This document shows, piece by piece, positions 28,752-38,086 of a stretch of 64,000 nucleotides of DNA. Both the position numbers and the translations under genes were made by a program. The notes under the pieces are model-generated. The model had not been told where the DNA came from, ran no database searches, and worked only from the letters and a program-made list of their open reading frames with translations. This DNA is from Acidimicrobiia bacterium. Lineage in GTDB: Bacteria > Actinomycetota > Acidimicrobiia > Acidimicrobiales > AC-14. The stretch covers positions 1 to 64,000 of the forward strand of contig JAHFUQ010000004.1 in NCBI GenBank assembly GCA_023265045.1, written 5' to 3'. Every line of letters begins with the position of its first letter. The stretch's first letter is position 1.

Positions 28752-30140
28752 GTGGCGGGTGAGGGCGGCGCCCAGGAGGGCATCGGGCGCAATTTCAAAG
28801 CCTTGTTCGAGCGGTGCCTGGGGGAAGCGGGCCTGTCGGTTCGTGCGCTTCGCCACCAGATCCTGCGGGAGACGGGTCAGGACTTCCCCGAGACGACGGT
28901 CGAATCGTGGCTCCGGCCCCACTCGACCACGGGCCAGTTCGTATACCCGGGCGACGCCAAAGCCCAGGTCCTGGCCAAGTGGCTGTGCGCCCGGTCGGGT
29001 GCGACGGTCACCGAGGAGGAGTTGCTCGCCGCACTCCCGACGGACAAGGCGGCCCGGGCGGCGCGCCGGAATACGGCGCCCGGCGACAGCGGCGGCGACC
29101 AGGACGCCGGGCCCCTCCGGCTGGCGCGCGGCCAGGTGTTCGAGAGCATCATCGACGCGACGATCTACCTCGGGATGGACGCGGTGCTGGGAGACGTCGA
29201 CAACCGGCTCACGGAGATGCTCAACGCCCGCCGCCCGATCCCGACGTACTACGCCTACCTCACCCATCACGGCTACCGGAACTGGGTGCGGCTGACCGAG
29301 GACCACCGCTACACCTACTACCGAGCCAGCGTTGACCTCTGCCTGGCCCACGCCAACGCCATCGCGGCCGCCATCGTGCAGGCGGTGGGCGGCGAGCAGA
29401 TCGATTTCGTCGGTCTCGGTCCCGGGACGGGCGCCAAGGACCGGGCCTTGCTCCACAGCCTCGTCGCCGAGGCGGCGCCGTCCGGGGGCTCGCTCTTCTA
29501 CTACCCCTACGACATCAATCCGGCCATGATCGTGCACGCCATCCAAACCGTGCTGAGCGGGGACCTGTCGTCCCGTGTCGCCGTGAAAGGCATCATCGCC
29601 CCGTTCGACTCCCTCGGGTCGTTCTCCCCTGTCTACAAGGACCGCGCCGGGCCCAACGTCCTGGCGCTCCTGGGCAACACCCTCGGCAACATGAGCGAGG
29701 ACTGCGCCTTTCTGGAGACGCTCTACGCCAGCATGTGGTTCGGCGACCTGCTGGTGCTCGAGGTCCGCTGCCATGTCGACGAAGGAGCGGATCAGGCCCC
29801 TGGCATCGGCGAGGAGGCGAAGAAGCGCTTCAACTTCGGGCCTCTGGAGGACCTCGGCGCCGTCTACGACGACCACCGCGACCTCATCACCATCCGCCGT
29901 GAGCGGGGGCGCAGCGTCATCCCCAACACAGTGACGACGGTCACCCAGTGCCAGCGCGTGACCTGCGAGGGCAGGACGTGGACCGACGTCCGCCTGGCCT
30001 ACGTCCACGAGTACGCCGAGGCGGACCTCGAGCGCGTGGTCTGCGACATCGGGTTCACGGTCCTGGAGAAGATCTCCGGCGGGGTGCGCGGACTCGAAGG
30101 GGAACGGGTCGTGCTGCTGTACCTCCTCCGGAAGGGCTGA
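28752..30140 (+). CDS. EgtD-like SAM-dependent methyltransferase (Methyltransf_33 type) with N-terminal HTH-like region
   Basis: GTG start; N-terminus SVRALRHQILRETGQDFPETTVESWL; core IDFVGLGPGTGAKDRALLHSL, YYPYDINPAMIVHAI, VLALLGNTLGNMSED. Confidence 0.7.
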   Translation: MAGEGGAQEGIGRNFKALFERCLGEAGLSVRALRHQILRETGQDFPETTVESWLRPHSTTGQFVYPGDAKAQVLAKWLCARSGATVTEEELLAALPTDKAARAARRNTAPGDSGGDQDAGPLRLARGQVFESIIDATIYLGMDAVLGDVDNRLTEMLNARRPIPTYYAYLTHHGYRNWVRLTEDHRYTYYRASVDLCLAHANAIAAAIVQAVGGEQIDFVGLGPGTGAKDRALLHSLVAEAAPSGGSLFYYPYDINPAMIVHAIQTVLSGDLSSRVAVKGIIAPFDSLGSFSPVYKDRAGPNVLALLGNTLGNMSEDCAFLETLYASMWFGDLLVLEVRCHVDEGADQAPGIGEEAKKRFNFGPLEDLGAVYDDHRDLITIRRERGRSVIPNTVTTVTQCQRVTCEGRTWTDVRLAYVHEYAEADLERVVCDIGFTVLEKISGGVRGLEGERVVLLYLLRKG

Positions 30141-30142
30141 CG

Positions 30143-30185
30143 TTCGGGGAACTTCGGCCTTTCCTTCGGGTCCTTCGGTGTTCGA
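30143..30185. repeat. phased TTCGG element, copy 2
   Basis: TTCGGGGAACTTCGGCCTTTCCTTCGGGTCCTTCGGTGTTCGA. Confidence 0.5.
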
Positions 30186-30233
30186 CGGTTTGGGCATGGA
30201 AACGAGGGATTCTTCGCCCATCGGACGGTTCTC

Positions 30234-30758
30234 ATGAGGCGGCGTCGTCGGGCCGGGCGGCTTGCGACGGACCCGTCCGGCCCGCCTGCAACGCGGTGGT
30301 GCCCTCGCTGCCGCAGTGGTTACCGGCCCGGCTTCACCCGGTGCTCCGAATGCGAGGTCGAACTCGTCGAGCGCGAGCCGCGTACGGCCGAGACGCCTCG
30401 ACGCAGCCGGCCCGTCTTTTGGCGCTACTGCCCACGGTGCGGAGCGCCGTTTCCGATCGAGATGCGGGGCGAGTGGTTCGAGACAGGCCAACTCTGCACC
30501 GGATGCGGCGTCGCGATGCTCGAGGACGTGCCGCCGCTGGCGCCCGCCGCCGGCGAGATCGCCTACGCCCTCGCCGGGCTCACGCTGATCGAGCGGACCG
30601 CCGTCACCGCCGACCTGTTCGACCTTCACGTTCGGTTCCGTTGGGAGGACGACCTCGTGATCGTCGTGCCCGCAACGGCTGAGGACTTCGTCGACCGGTT
30701 GCTCGACGAAGTCGTCCCCGACGAGCGCGACCCAGGCTCGTCGTCGGTCCTGACCTGA
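30234..30758 (+). CDS. double zinc-ribbon protein
   Basis: CPRCRSGYRPGFTRCSECEVEL and CPRCGAPFPIEM..LCTGCGVAML. Confidence 0.65.
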   Translation: MRRRRRAGRLATDPSGPPATRWCPRCRSGYRPGFTRCSECEVELVEREPRTAETPRRSRPVFWRYCPRCGAPFPIEMRGEWFETGQLCTGCGVAMLEDVPPLAPAAGEIAYALAGLTLIERTAVTADLFDLHVRFRWEDDLVIVVPATAEDFVDRLLDEVVPDERDPGSSSVLT

Positions 30759-30820
30759 CGGCGCCGTCGCCCCGACCGTGGGTCGCGCCGGGCCGCGCCC
30801 GGGGCCTGGGCAGCCCAGCC

Positions 30821-32609
30821 ATGAGGGCGCGGCGGCTGTGCGGCCGTCTGGCTCTGGCGCTTGCCCTGCTGGAGTTTGGGAGCGCGTGCACGTCGGCGGC
30901 GCCTCACGACGGCGCCGACCTCGTGAGGCGCCTCGACGCCGCTGCGTCCCAGGCCATCGCGCGAGGTCCCCAGCCCGGCGCGTCAGTGGCCGTGGCCCGG
31001 GACGGCGTGACGTTGCTCGCCAAGGGCTACGGCGTGGCCGACGTGTCCAAGGGGGTCGCGGCCCGGCCGGACACCGTGTACGGGATCGGTTCGATCACCA
31101 AACAGTTCACCGCCGCGGCCATTCTCGACTTGGCCGAGCGCGGCCGCCTCCGCGTCGACGACGACGTCGCAAAGTTCCTGCCCGACTACCCGACGCAGGG
31201 TCGAGACCTCACTCTCCGCCACCTCCTCACGCATACCTCGGGCATCGCCAACTACACCGACGACCCGCGGTACGGCCCGCTGAGCCTGTCCTCGGCGACG
31301 CGGCCCGACGTCATGGCCCTCTTTGCCGGAAAATCGGACTTTGCTCCCGGAACGTCGTGGGCGTACAGCAACTCGAACTACTTCCTGCTCGGGCTGGTCA
31401 TCGAACAGGTGAGCGGGCGCCCCTACGACGCCTACCTCGAGGACGAGATCTTCGGCCCCCTCGGGATGGCGGACACTGGGCTCTGCCCCGATAGGCCGTC
31501 CGGCGACCAGCAGGCCAGGGGCTACGACGTCATCTCGGGCAAGTCCGTCGACGCGATGGCGGTGAACATGGCTCACGCGTTCGCCGCAGGAGCGCTGTGC
31601 TCGACCGTCGAGGACCTGGTGCGCTGGAACAACGCCCTGCACGGGGGGCGCTTCCTGACCCCGGCGTCCTACGAGCTCATGACCGCGCCCGTCGCCTTGG
31701 ACGGAGGGCGGGCCTTCCCCTACGGCTTCGGCTTGATGCTGGACGACCGCGGCGGGTCGCTCAGCTTCGACCACGGCGGCAGCGTCGCCGGGTTCAGCAG
31801 CTCGTTGACGTTCCGGACCGCCGACCGCACGACGATCGCAGTGCTCACGAACACGGGTGGTCCCGCAGGCGCCGAGGTGGTCGACAAAATCATGGCGGCG
31901 GCGTCCGGGCCGTGCGAAGTCGAGTCGCCCGTCGCCCCCCGGCGCCACAAGGCGGCGCTCCCCCAGGCCGTGGCCAACGGAGGTTTCGAGGCGGGCGACC
32001 TCCGCGCCTGGACGGTCGACAATCAGCCCGCAGGTCGCGGCGGCTGGTTCGTCTACGCCGGCGGCGTCGCGCCCCTCATCTGCAGCCCGATCCCGCGGCC
32101 GCCCGAGGGGACGAACGCGGCGGTGACCGAACCGTGCGGACGCTCCGCTCTCGCCGGAGCGGCCGCGGTGACGGCGGACGCCGGCTGGGGCGACCGAACG
32201 CGGCCGTGTGGCAAGCTCCCGGACGGGCCGGGGGCGCACGCCCTGTCCCAGGACGTCGCCCTGGCCGCCGGCATGGACCACGAGCTGCGCTTCACGCTCG
32301 CCTACTCCAACCAGGCGGGCGCCTTCTCCGCGCCCGACACCCTCGACGATCAGGCGTTCCCGAACCAGCAGTACCGGGTCGACGTCCTGCGCCCCTCGGC
32401 GCAAGCCTTCTCGGTGGCGCCCGGCGACGTACTGGCCGAGGTGTTCCGGACCCGTCCCGGCGACCCTCACGATGGCCCCGACGGCGATGTCGTCCGACCT
32501 CAGTGCGTTCGCAGGCACGACCGTGCGGATCCGCTTCGCCGAGGTCGACAACCTCTCGATGTTCCAGGCGGCGGTCGACAACGTCCGTGTCGTGAGCAGG
32601 CCCCGGTGA
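30821..32609 (+). CDS. beta-lactamase-family serine hydrolase with C-terminal jelly-roll-like domain; frameshift near 32460
   Basis: GIGSITKQFTAAAI (SxxK), WAYSNSNYFLLG (YxN), FDHGGSVAGFSSS; C-terminus continues in the other frame as FAGTTVRIRFAEVDNLSMFQAAVDNVRVVSRPR. Confidence 0.85.
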
Positions 32610-32650
32610 AAGACAGGGAAACCCTGCCGGCGCTCGGAGGTCGTGAGGGT

Positions 32651-33151
32651 ATGGAGTTGGCAACGGCGGTCGGTCAAACCTGGCCGGTGGAGGGCGTGGC
32701 CGAGAAGGCGGAGCTCGTCGCCGAGCTGTTCCGGCGGGAGTACGACGCCATGGTGCGCCTCGCCCATCTCGTGACCGGGTCCAGCGATGCGGCGGAGGAG
32801 CTGGTCCAGGACTCGTTCGTGCGTGTCTACCGGAACTGGGCGACGGCGGAGCGACCCGGCGCCTACCTGCGCACGGTCGTCCTCAATCGCTGCCGCAGCT
32901 GGCGCCGCCGCCGGGTGCTCGAGCGCGAGGGTCTGGCGCGGCCCGTGGCCGAAGCGGTCGACGCCGAATCCCGCGAGCTGCTGGACGCCCTCGCCCACCT
33001 GGGCGTCCGGCAGCGGACGGCGCTGGTGCTGAAGTTCTACCTCGACCTACCGGAGGCGGACATCGCCCGGGCGCTGAAGTGCCGCCCCGGAACCGTCAAG
33101 TCGTTGGCCCACCGCGGGCTTCGTGAACTGGAAAGGATGATCGAGCGATGA
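32651..33151 (+). CDS. ECF-type RNA polymerase sigma factor
   Basis: LFRREYDAMVRLAHLVTGSSDAAEELVQDSFVRVYRNW..RTALVLKFYLDLPEADIARALKCRPGTVKSLAHRGLREL. Confidence 0.9.
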   Translation: MELATAVGQTWPVEGVAEKAELVAELFRREYDAMVRLAHLVTGSSDAAEELVQDSFVRVYRNWATAERPGAYLRTVVLNRCRSWRRRRVLEREGLARPVAEAVDAESRELLDALAHLGVRQRTALVLKFYLDLPEADIARALKCRPGTVKSLAHRGLRELERMIER

Positions 33152-34620
33152 ACGGTTCCCTTGACGAGCGCCTACGACGGGCCATGGGGCAGCAGGCGCA
33201 GTCGACGACGACGGCGCCTGACGGCTGGCGCCGCGTCCAGGCGCGGCTTGACGGCGATGCGCCCCTGCGCCGCTCAGGTCGGCGGTGGTTCATCCTCGTG
33301 CCGGTGGCGACGTTGGCGCTCGTTGCGCTGGTCGTTCCCACAATCCTGACGGCCGGTGGTGGCGAGCGCTCGGTCCACGTCGCGGGGGGAGCGGGGCGAC
33401 TGTACTTGGCGCCGACAGGCGTACAAGGCCGTTTCCACCTCACGGGCGCTGACACCGATCCTCAGGTCCTAGTCCAACCGGCCACCACCTTCCGGGCGTT
33501 CGGCCGCCGAGCCCCCGACGGTCTGGCCCTCGAGGCGTCGGTCGTCATCACCGTGCCCGCCGATTTCGCTCTTACGGGCGCGGACGCGGAGGGGCCCCCG
33601 CTGCCGGTGCTCGGGCGCGACGACACCGTCTCGACCGATCACTACGGCCTGAAGATCCTCAGCTGGGCCCAGGCCGGGGGGCAGACGGTCGGGGTGATGA
33701 CCTACGGGTTGGCCGAGGGCGACTTGACCGCGCTCGCCAAGAGCCTTGTTGCGGGCGACGCCGCGACGGAGGCGCCCGTTCTACCCCCGGGAATCGCACC
33801 CGTGCACAGCGGGCGGCTTCCCGCCGGCGCCCTCCCCGTGACGATCCAGTCCTGGGAGGCGGACGACGGCGACGGCTTCATGGTGACGGTCGCCGACGTA
33901 CCGGACGTCACCGCGGACGACGTGGCGTGGTACCTGCCCGGAGGGCGGGCCGCCAAGGTGCGGGGCCGCGTAGGCGTCTACTCCGAACGGCAGGACAGGG
34001 ACCTGATGTGGATCGAACGGCCGGGCGTCGTCGTCACGGTGCACGCCATCGGCCTGTCGGGGAAGGACGTCCAGGCCGTCGCCAATGGTCTTCAGCCCGT
34101 AAGCGAGCAGGCGTGGCAGGATCTGACCGCATCGGCGCCGCGCCCCGGCGCGGCTGCGGCCGGGCCGGTCGTCGTGGTGCCCGCGTCGCCCAAGCTCCTC
34201 ACCGCCGACAACAGCTACTTCCCGATCCGCCCCATCGAGGGCCGGTTGACGCCACCCTGCGACGCGGGCCCCATCGACCCTGCGGCCCAGGTCCTCGCCG
34301 AGACCCGCGACGGTCGAGTGGTCGGCTGCGTCCGGCTGGGTCCCGCGATGGTGGCTGCCGACGACGTCGCCACTGCGACCGCTCGCCAGGGGCGTACGGC
34401 TCTCGAGTGGGAGGTCGAGTTCACGCTGTCCAAGGAGGGCGCCGCCAGGTTCGGCGGTTGGACCCGTGCTGTTGGAACAGGGGGGGAGATCGCCATCCTC
34501 GTGGACGGCCGCGTCGTGTCCACGCCGCGGTTGGCCTCGCCTTCCGTGTCCGTCACGGGGGCCGTCACCGGACTCGATGAGCAGACGGCGCGTCGTCTCG
34601 CCGCCCGCTTACGACCATGA
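33148..34620 (+). CDS. single-TM protein coupled to sigma factor (putative anti-sigma) with SecD-P1-like C-terminal domain
   Basis: ATGA overlap with sigma gene; TM FILVPVATLALVALVVPTIL; C-terminus LEWEVEFTLSKEGAARFGGWTRAVGTGGEIAILVDGRVVSTPRLASPSVSVTGAVTGLDEQTARRLAARL. Confidence 0.7.
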   Translation: MNGSLDERLRRAMGQQAQSTTTAPDGWRRVQARLDGDAPLRRSGRRWFILVPVATLALVALVVPTILTAGGGERSVHVAGGAGRLYLAPTGVQGRFHLTGADTDPQVLVQPATTFRAFGRRAPDGLALEASVVITVPADFALTGADAEGPPLPVLGRDDTVSTDHYGLKILSWAQAGGQTVGVMTYGLAEGDLTALAKSLVAGDAATEAPVLPPGIAPVHSGRLPAGALPVTIQSWEADDGDGFMVTVADVPDVTADDVAWYLPGGRAAKVRGRVGVYSERQDRDLMWIERPGVVVTVHAIGLSGKDVQAVANGLQPVSEQAWQDLTASAPRPGAAAAGPVVVVPASPKLLTADNSYFPIRPIEGRLTPPCDAGPIDPAAQVLAETRDGRVVGCVRLGPAMVAADDVATATARQGRTALEWEVEFTLSKEGAARFGGWTRAVGTGGEIAILVDGRVVSTPRLASPSVSVTGAVTGLDEQTARRLAARLRP

Positions 34621-34719
34621 GGAGCCAAGCCGAGATCGCCTTCGACGGCCCTGCCGCCGTCGATGTTCGGAGTGTGGCATTACTGGCCCATGGCAAACAG
34701 AGCCACTTGGCGGGCAGAT

Positions 34720-35040
34720 GGCACCGTCGTCGGTGATCTCCTCGACGCGCTCGGGCCGTGGTCGGAGGGGCAAGGACCGCTGTTCCGCCAGCTCGCCCGG
34801 GGCCATCGCCGGGGCGATCGAGCGCGGGGCCCTCGCCAACGGGACCCGGCTGCCGTCCGAGCGGATCCTGGCCGAGGCGCTGGCCGTCGGCAGGGGAACG
34901 GCGGTGGCCGCCTACGACCTGCTCGTCGGGTCCCTGATCATCGAGCGTCGGCGCGGCAGCGGCACGTACGTGCATCTCGTCGATCCGTTGCCCCTCCCTT
35001 CGGGACGGGAGGGCGGCAGGGCCCGTGTCAGCCGACTAGG
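34720..35040 (+). pseudogene. GntR/MocR-type HTH N-terminal remnant
   Basis: GPLFRQLA / AIAGAIERGALANGTRLPSERILAEALAVGRGTAVAAYDLLVGSLIIERRRGSGTYV; no aminotransferase domain follows. Confidence 0.65.
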
Positions 35041-35117
35041 ACCACCACGTCTGACGGCCGTCCCGAGGGGTCTGGACCCAGGTGACCAGATTCTGAGCTG
35101 GCAGAGTGTCACGCCGA

Positions 35118-35370
35118 TGCGGACCAAATGCGGACTCGGCGGCCGTCTGCAGGAGCTGCGGATCCGGCTGCTCATGCCCTCTGAACAGCACTTTCGCGTT
35201 GTGGAGACGACGGGACTCGAACCCGCAACCTTCTGCTTGCAAAGCAGAGATCACACATGCGCAGGCCTGGCCTTTCGCGCGTCATTGCAGGTCAGCGTAC
35301 GTTTCATCAGCTCGATATAGCGCACTGTAGCCACCTGAAGCGCGATGGAATGCGGACTCTCAGCGGACTC
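35118..35370. repeat. attP-like module A
   Basis: TGCGGACCA (35118) / TGCGGACTC (35129), tRNA-Ala 3' core (from 35202), TGCGGACTC (35351) / AGCGGACTC (35362). Confidence 0.7.
35202..35240 (-). tRNA. partial tRNA-Ala(TGC): anticodon arm to 3' end only
   Basis: Minus strand TCTGCTTTGCAAGCAGAAGGTTGCGGGTTCGAGTCCCGTCGTCTCCA; no matching 5' acceptor strand. Confidence 0.65.
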
Positions 35371-36018
35371 GCTGGCCGCGCCCGCCAGGGGAGGCAACGC
35401 CCCGCCGGGCGGCATTGGCCGGGAGAGACCCCCGAGCTCGGTCCTGGATACGCCTATTGGATGTCGCGCGCGCCCGTCTTCGTCAACGACGCCGACGAGG
35501 ACGCCCCGCGGCCGGGCAAGCGGACCCATCTCCACCGACTGGCTAATGGGCGGCAATCACGGGCGAACGCGACACGCCGTTGTTGGGACGGGGTCTGACG
35601 TTCGCGTCGTTTCGGCGGGCGCCTCGAGGGTAGGCCGGGGGGAGATCCACGGGCCTGCCCATCTCAAGTCAATGTCCCCCCTTCCTTGGCGACCGGCTGG
35701 TCTGCGGAAGCTGCGAGCCCAGGTCCGAACCATGGCGCGCATAAGGGCTCCATCACCGGGACGATTCACCGAACCACTCTTACGGGACGGACTGGCATCG
35801 CCATGACCACGACCGGCAAGGAGGACTGCCCCCATGCCGTTCGATGCTTTGGCACACCACGGCATCACGGGCCTCGCGTTCTGCCGACGCCAGTCCCACT
35901 GCGGGATCCGCTGGCGGGACTCCCTCAACCTGGCTCACGATCGCCGGGCCCGGTCACTGAGTAGCGTCCATGCGCACCGCTCGCGGTCTGCCAAGCGGGT
36001 CCGGCCGGTACCCTTGCG

Positions 36019-37227
36019 GTGGTGCCGACGTCAGGGCTGCCTTCGGACGCGGCCCGCCGTCTCGTGGTCGATCGGGGTCTGGTGAGGGTCGCCTTTCAGC
36101 ACCTCACTGTCGACGCCTTCATTAACCTTCCCTTCGAGGCGCTGGGGCCGACGAAAGGGCTCCTCAAGCGCTTTTTCTCGACCGAGCCGTGGGGTCCCGC
36201 CGACGAAGCCGCACTGGCCGACGCCGTCGGCCTCGGCGAGGGCGCGTGGTGCACGGACCTCGACCAGGATCTCACTCTCGAGTACGGCTGGGAGGAAGGC
36301 CGGTTCGGCCTCCGGGTAACCACGGCCGGGGCCGCGACCCGGGCTGCGGCGGAGTCGGAGCCGGACGCCGAGACCGGGGGTCCGCAGGCGCCGCCGTCGC
36401 CGACCGACGACCTGGCCGCCACCTTTGACGGGCCGGTGGTGCCGGAGGCCACCCCCAATCCGCGCACGGTCCGGTTTCACGTCGGACCGATCCACAACGG
36501 CCCGAGCCATTGGTATGCCTCGGCGGACGCGGTCGGCGACGACCTCGGCTCGGCCCGCCTGTTCCGGGAGTTCGCAGAGGTTGCCAACGTGCTCGTCGGC
36601 CCCGACTTCGTGGCCGTCGGCCTGCGCCGGGCGCACGACTGGGAGCGGCTGTTGCGCCCGGTCCTGGACGCGGTGACCGAGGAGTTCTCGGTCCTCGGGA
36701 CCGATAGGCGCAACGACCCACCCCGGACGAGGGGTGGGTCGGCCGGCACGGGAACGCCGTCGCCGCCGGGCGACGCCGACCCGGGCATCGGTCGCAGGCT
36801 CACACGCCTGCAACGGGCGTGGCGTGACCTCGGGACACTGCGACCGGGCGAAACCCCCGCCGACCTGGCGAGCGTCCGGGCGGCGGCCGCCGCCGACGAC
36901 CCGTCGTCTCGTCAGGTCGCAGCGAGTCTTCTGCGTGAGGTCGACGCCTCGCTGGCCGCCGATGATTGGGCCCGGCTGGCGGTCGACTCAGTGCGCTCGG
37001 TACGCCGAGCGGCGGTCGACGCGATGGTCGACGTCGGCCGTCAGGAGCTCCGGCCGTTGCTGGAGACCGCCCTCGCCGATGCCGACGCCTGGGTCCGCTG
37101 GAAGGCCCTACGGGGGCTGGCCGAGCTGGGGGCGGGCCCGAGTCGCGCCGCCATCGCCGCGTGCAGCGAGGACCCTGATTTCCGGGTCCGCCTGGAGGTG
37201 GTCGCCGCCCTCCGGTCACCCGGTTAG
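36019..37227 (+). CDS. Nfu_N-like domain plus HEAT-repeat protein
   Basis: EATPNPRTVRFHVGP..GSARLFREFAEVANVLVGPDFVAVGLRRAHDWERLLRPVLDAVTEEF (Nfu_N-like); C-terminal VRSVRRAAVDAMVDVG..ADAWVRWKALRGLAELG..DPDFRVRLEVVAAL (HEAT); no NifU CxxC. Confidence 0.7.
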   Translation: MVPTSGLPSDAARRLVVDRGLVRVAFQHLTVDAFINLPFEALGPTKGLLKRFFSTEPWGPADEAALADAVGLGEGAWCTDLDQDLTLEYGWEEGRFGLRVTTAGAATRAAAESEPDAETGGPQAPPSPTDDLAATFDGPVVPEATPNPRTVRFHVGPIHNGPSHWYASADAVGDDLGSARLFREFAEVANVLVGPDFVAVGLRRAHDWERLLRPVLDAVTEEFSVLGTDRRNDPPRTRGGSAGTGTPSPPGDADPGIGRRLTRLQRAWRDLGTLRPGETPADLASVRAAAAADDPSSRQVAASLLREVDASLAADDWARLAVDSVRSVRRAAVDAMVDVGRQELRPLLETALADADAWVRWKALRGLAELGAGPSRAAIAACSEDPDFRVRLEVVAALRSPG

Positions 37228-37641
37228 CGGCTTCGCCGGCCCCTCAGGCGGCGCAGCCCGTCCCGCCACACCCGGCCCGCCCCACGCCGGTCATCGCAGG
37301 TGCGATTCGTGACTGGCCGCCAGGCGAGGTCCGGCACCCTCGCGCGGGCACGTTGGCGGGTTGCGCGCCCGACACGCCGCAAGGCGCGGTCGTCGACGAA
37401 GAACGCGACCGCACTGATCCCGCAGGCGGCCTCTGGCGCTCGTCGGCGCGAACCTGGTCGCGGTAGGACACGTCACCAGTATCGAGGTGACCTCGGCGGC
37501 GCCGGACACCCAGTCGGCGGCCTGCCTTTCGAGGACGCGCCGGTCGCCGTTCCGCCTCCGGCACCCGCTCGCCGTTTCCTCTGCGGACCCCGGTCGGATC
37601 CATCGCTTGTTGAGCTCTCGGCGTGCGATGCCGCGCGGCTG

Positions 37642-38061
37642 TTAGCACGTGGTGGCGGCACGGATGGTGGCGTAGTCCCGTCTGTACGCCGCCAGGTAGT
37701 CGCGCGGCGCGACGGGGAGACCGTCAACCTCGATCGGTTCGGCCTCGGGCCAGCGGTACAAGAGGCGATCCCAGAAGGTGGTCGTATCGCCGACGACGAG
37801 GAACAGCTCGACCATGACTCCGTGCGTGGTGAATGCGCGCTTGTGCGAAAGCCGCTTGTCGACGATCTCGGATTGCTGAGCGAGGAACGCATCGAGCCGG
37901 TTGGTATCCGCGTCGAATATCAGCAGGTCGATGTCCGCATGATGCCGTGGCGGTATGACGGCGAGGAGTTCCTCGGCCCATCCGCCAAACACGGCGACGG
38001 CGAAGCCGGACAGCCGTGGGTCCAGGACAACCTCTCGGACAAGCTCGAGGGTGTTGCTCAT
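37642..38061 (-). CDS. nucleotidyltransferase-fold protein
   Basis: FAVAVFGGWAEELLAVIPPRHHADIDLLIFDAD is an NTase GGWA..DIDL pattern. Confidence 0.6.
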   Translation of the reverse strand: MSNTLELVREVVLDPRLSGFAVAVFGGWAEELLAVIPPRHHADIDLLIFDADTNRLDAFLAQQSEIVDKRLSHKRAFTTHGVMVELFLVVGDTTTFWDRLLYRWPEAEPIEVDGLPVAPRDYLAAYRRDYATIRAATTC

Positions 38062-38086
38062 CCGCCCCACGGCGTCCGGGCGACGT

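Noticed and set aside
28455-30629. 724-aa minus-strand ORF opposite the methyltransferase
   Set aside because: Antisense shadow ORF typical of high GC; composition R/G/P/V-rich and no recognisable motifs
30983-32998. 671-aa minus-strand ORF opposite hydrolase/sigma genes
   Set aside because: Antisense shadow ORF with no motif support
35202-35280. Functional tRNA-Ala gene
   Set aside because: Only the anticodon-to-3' part fits; no 5' acceptor strand pairs with GTCTCC, so called partial/att core
37260-37640. Possible transposase or PIN remnant on the minus strand
   Set aside because: No motif strong enough in any frame
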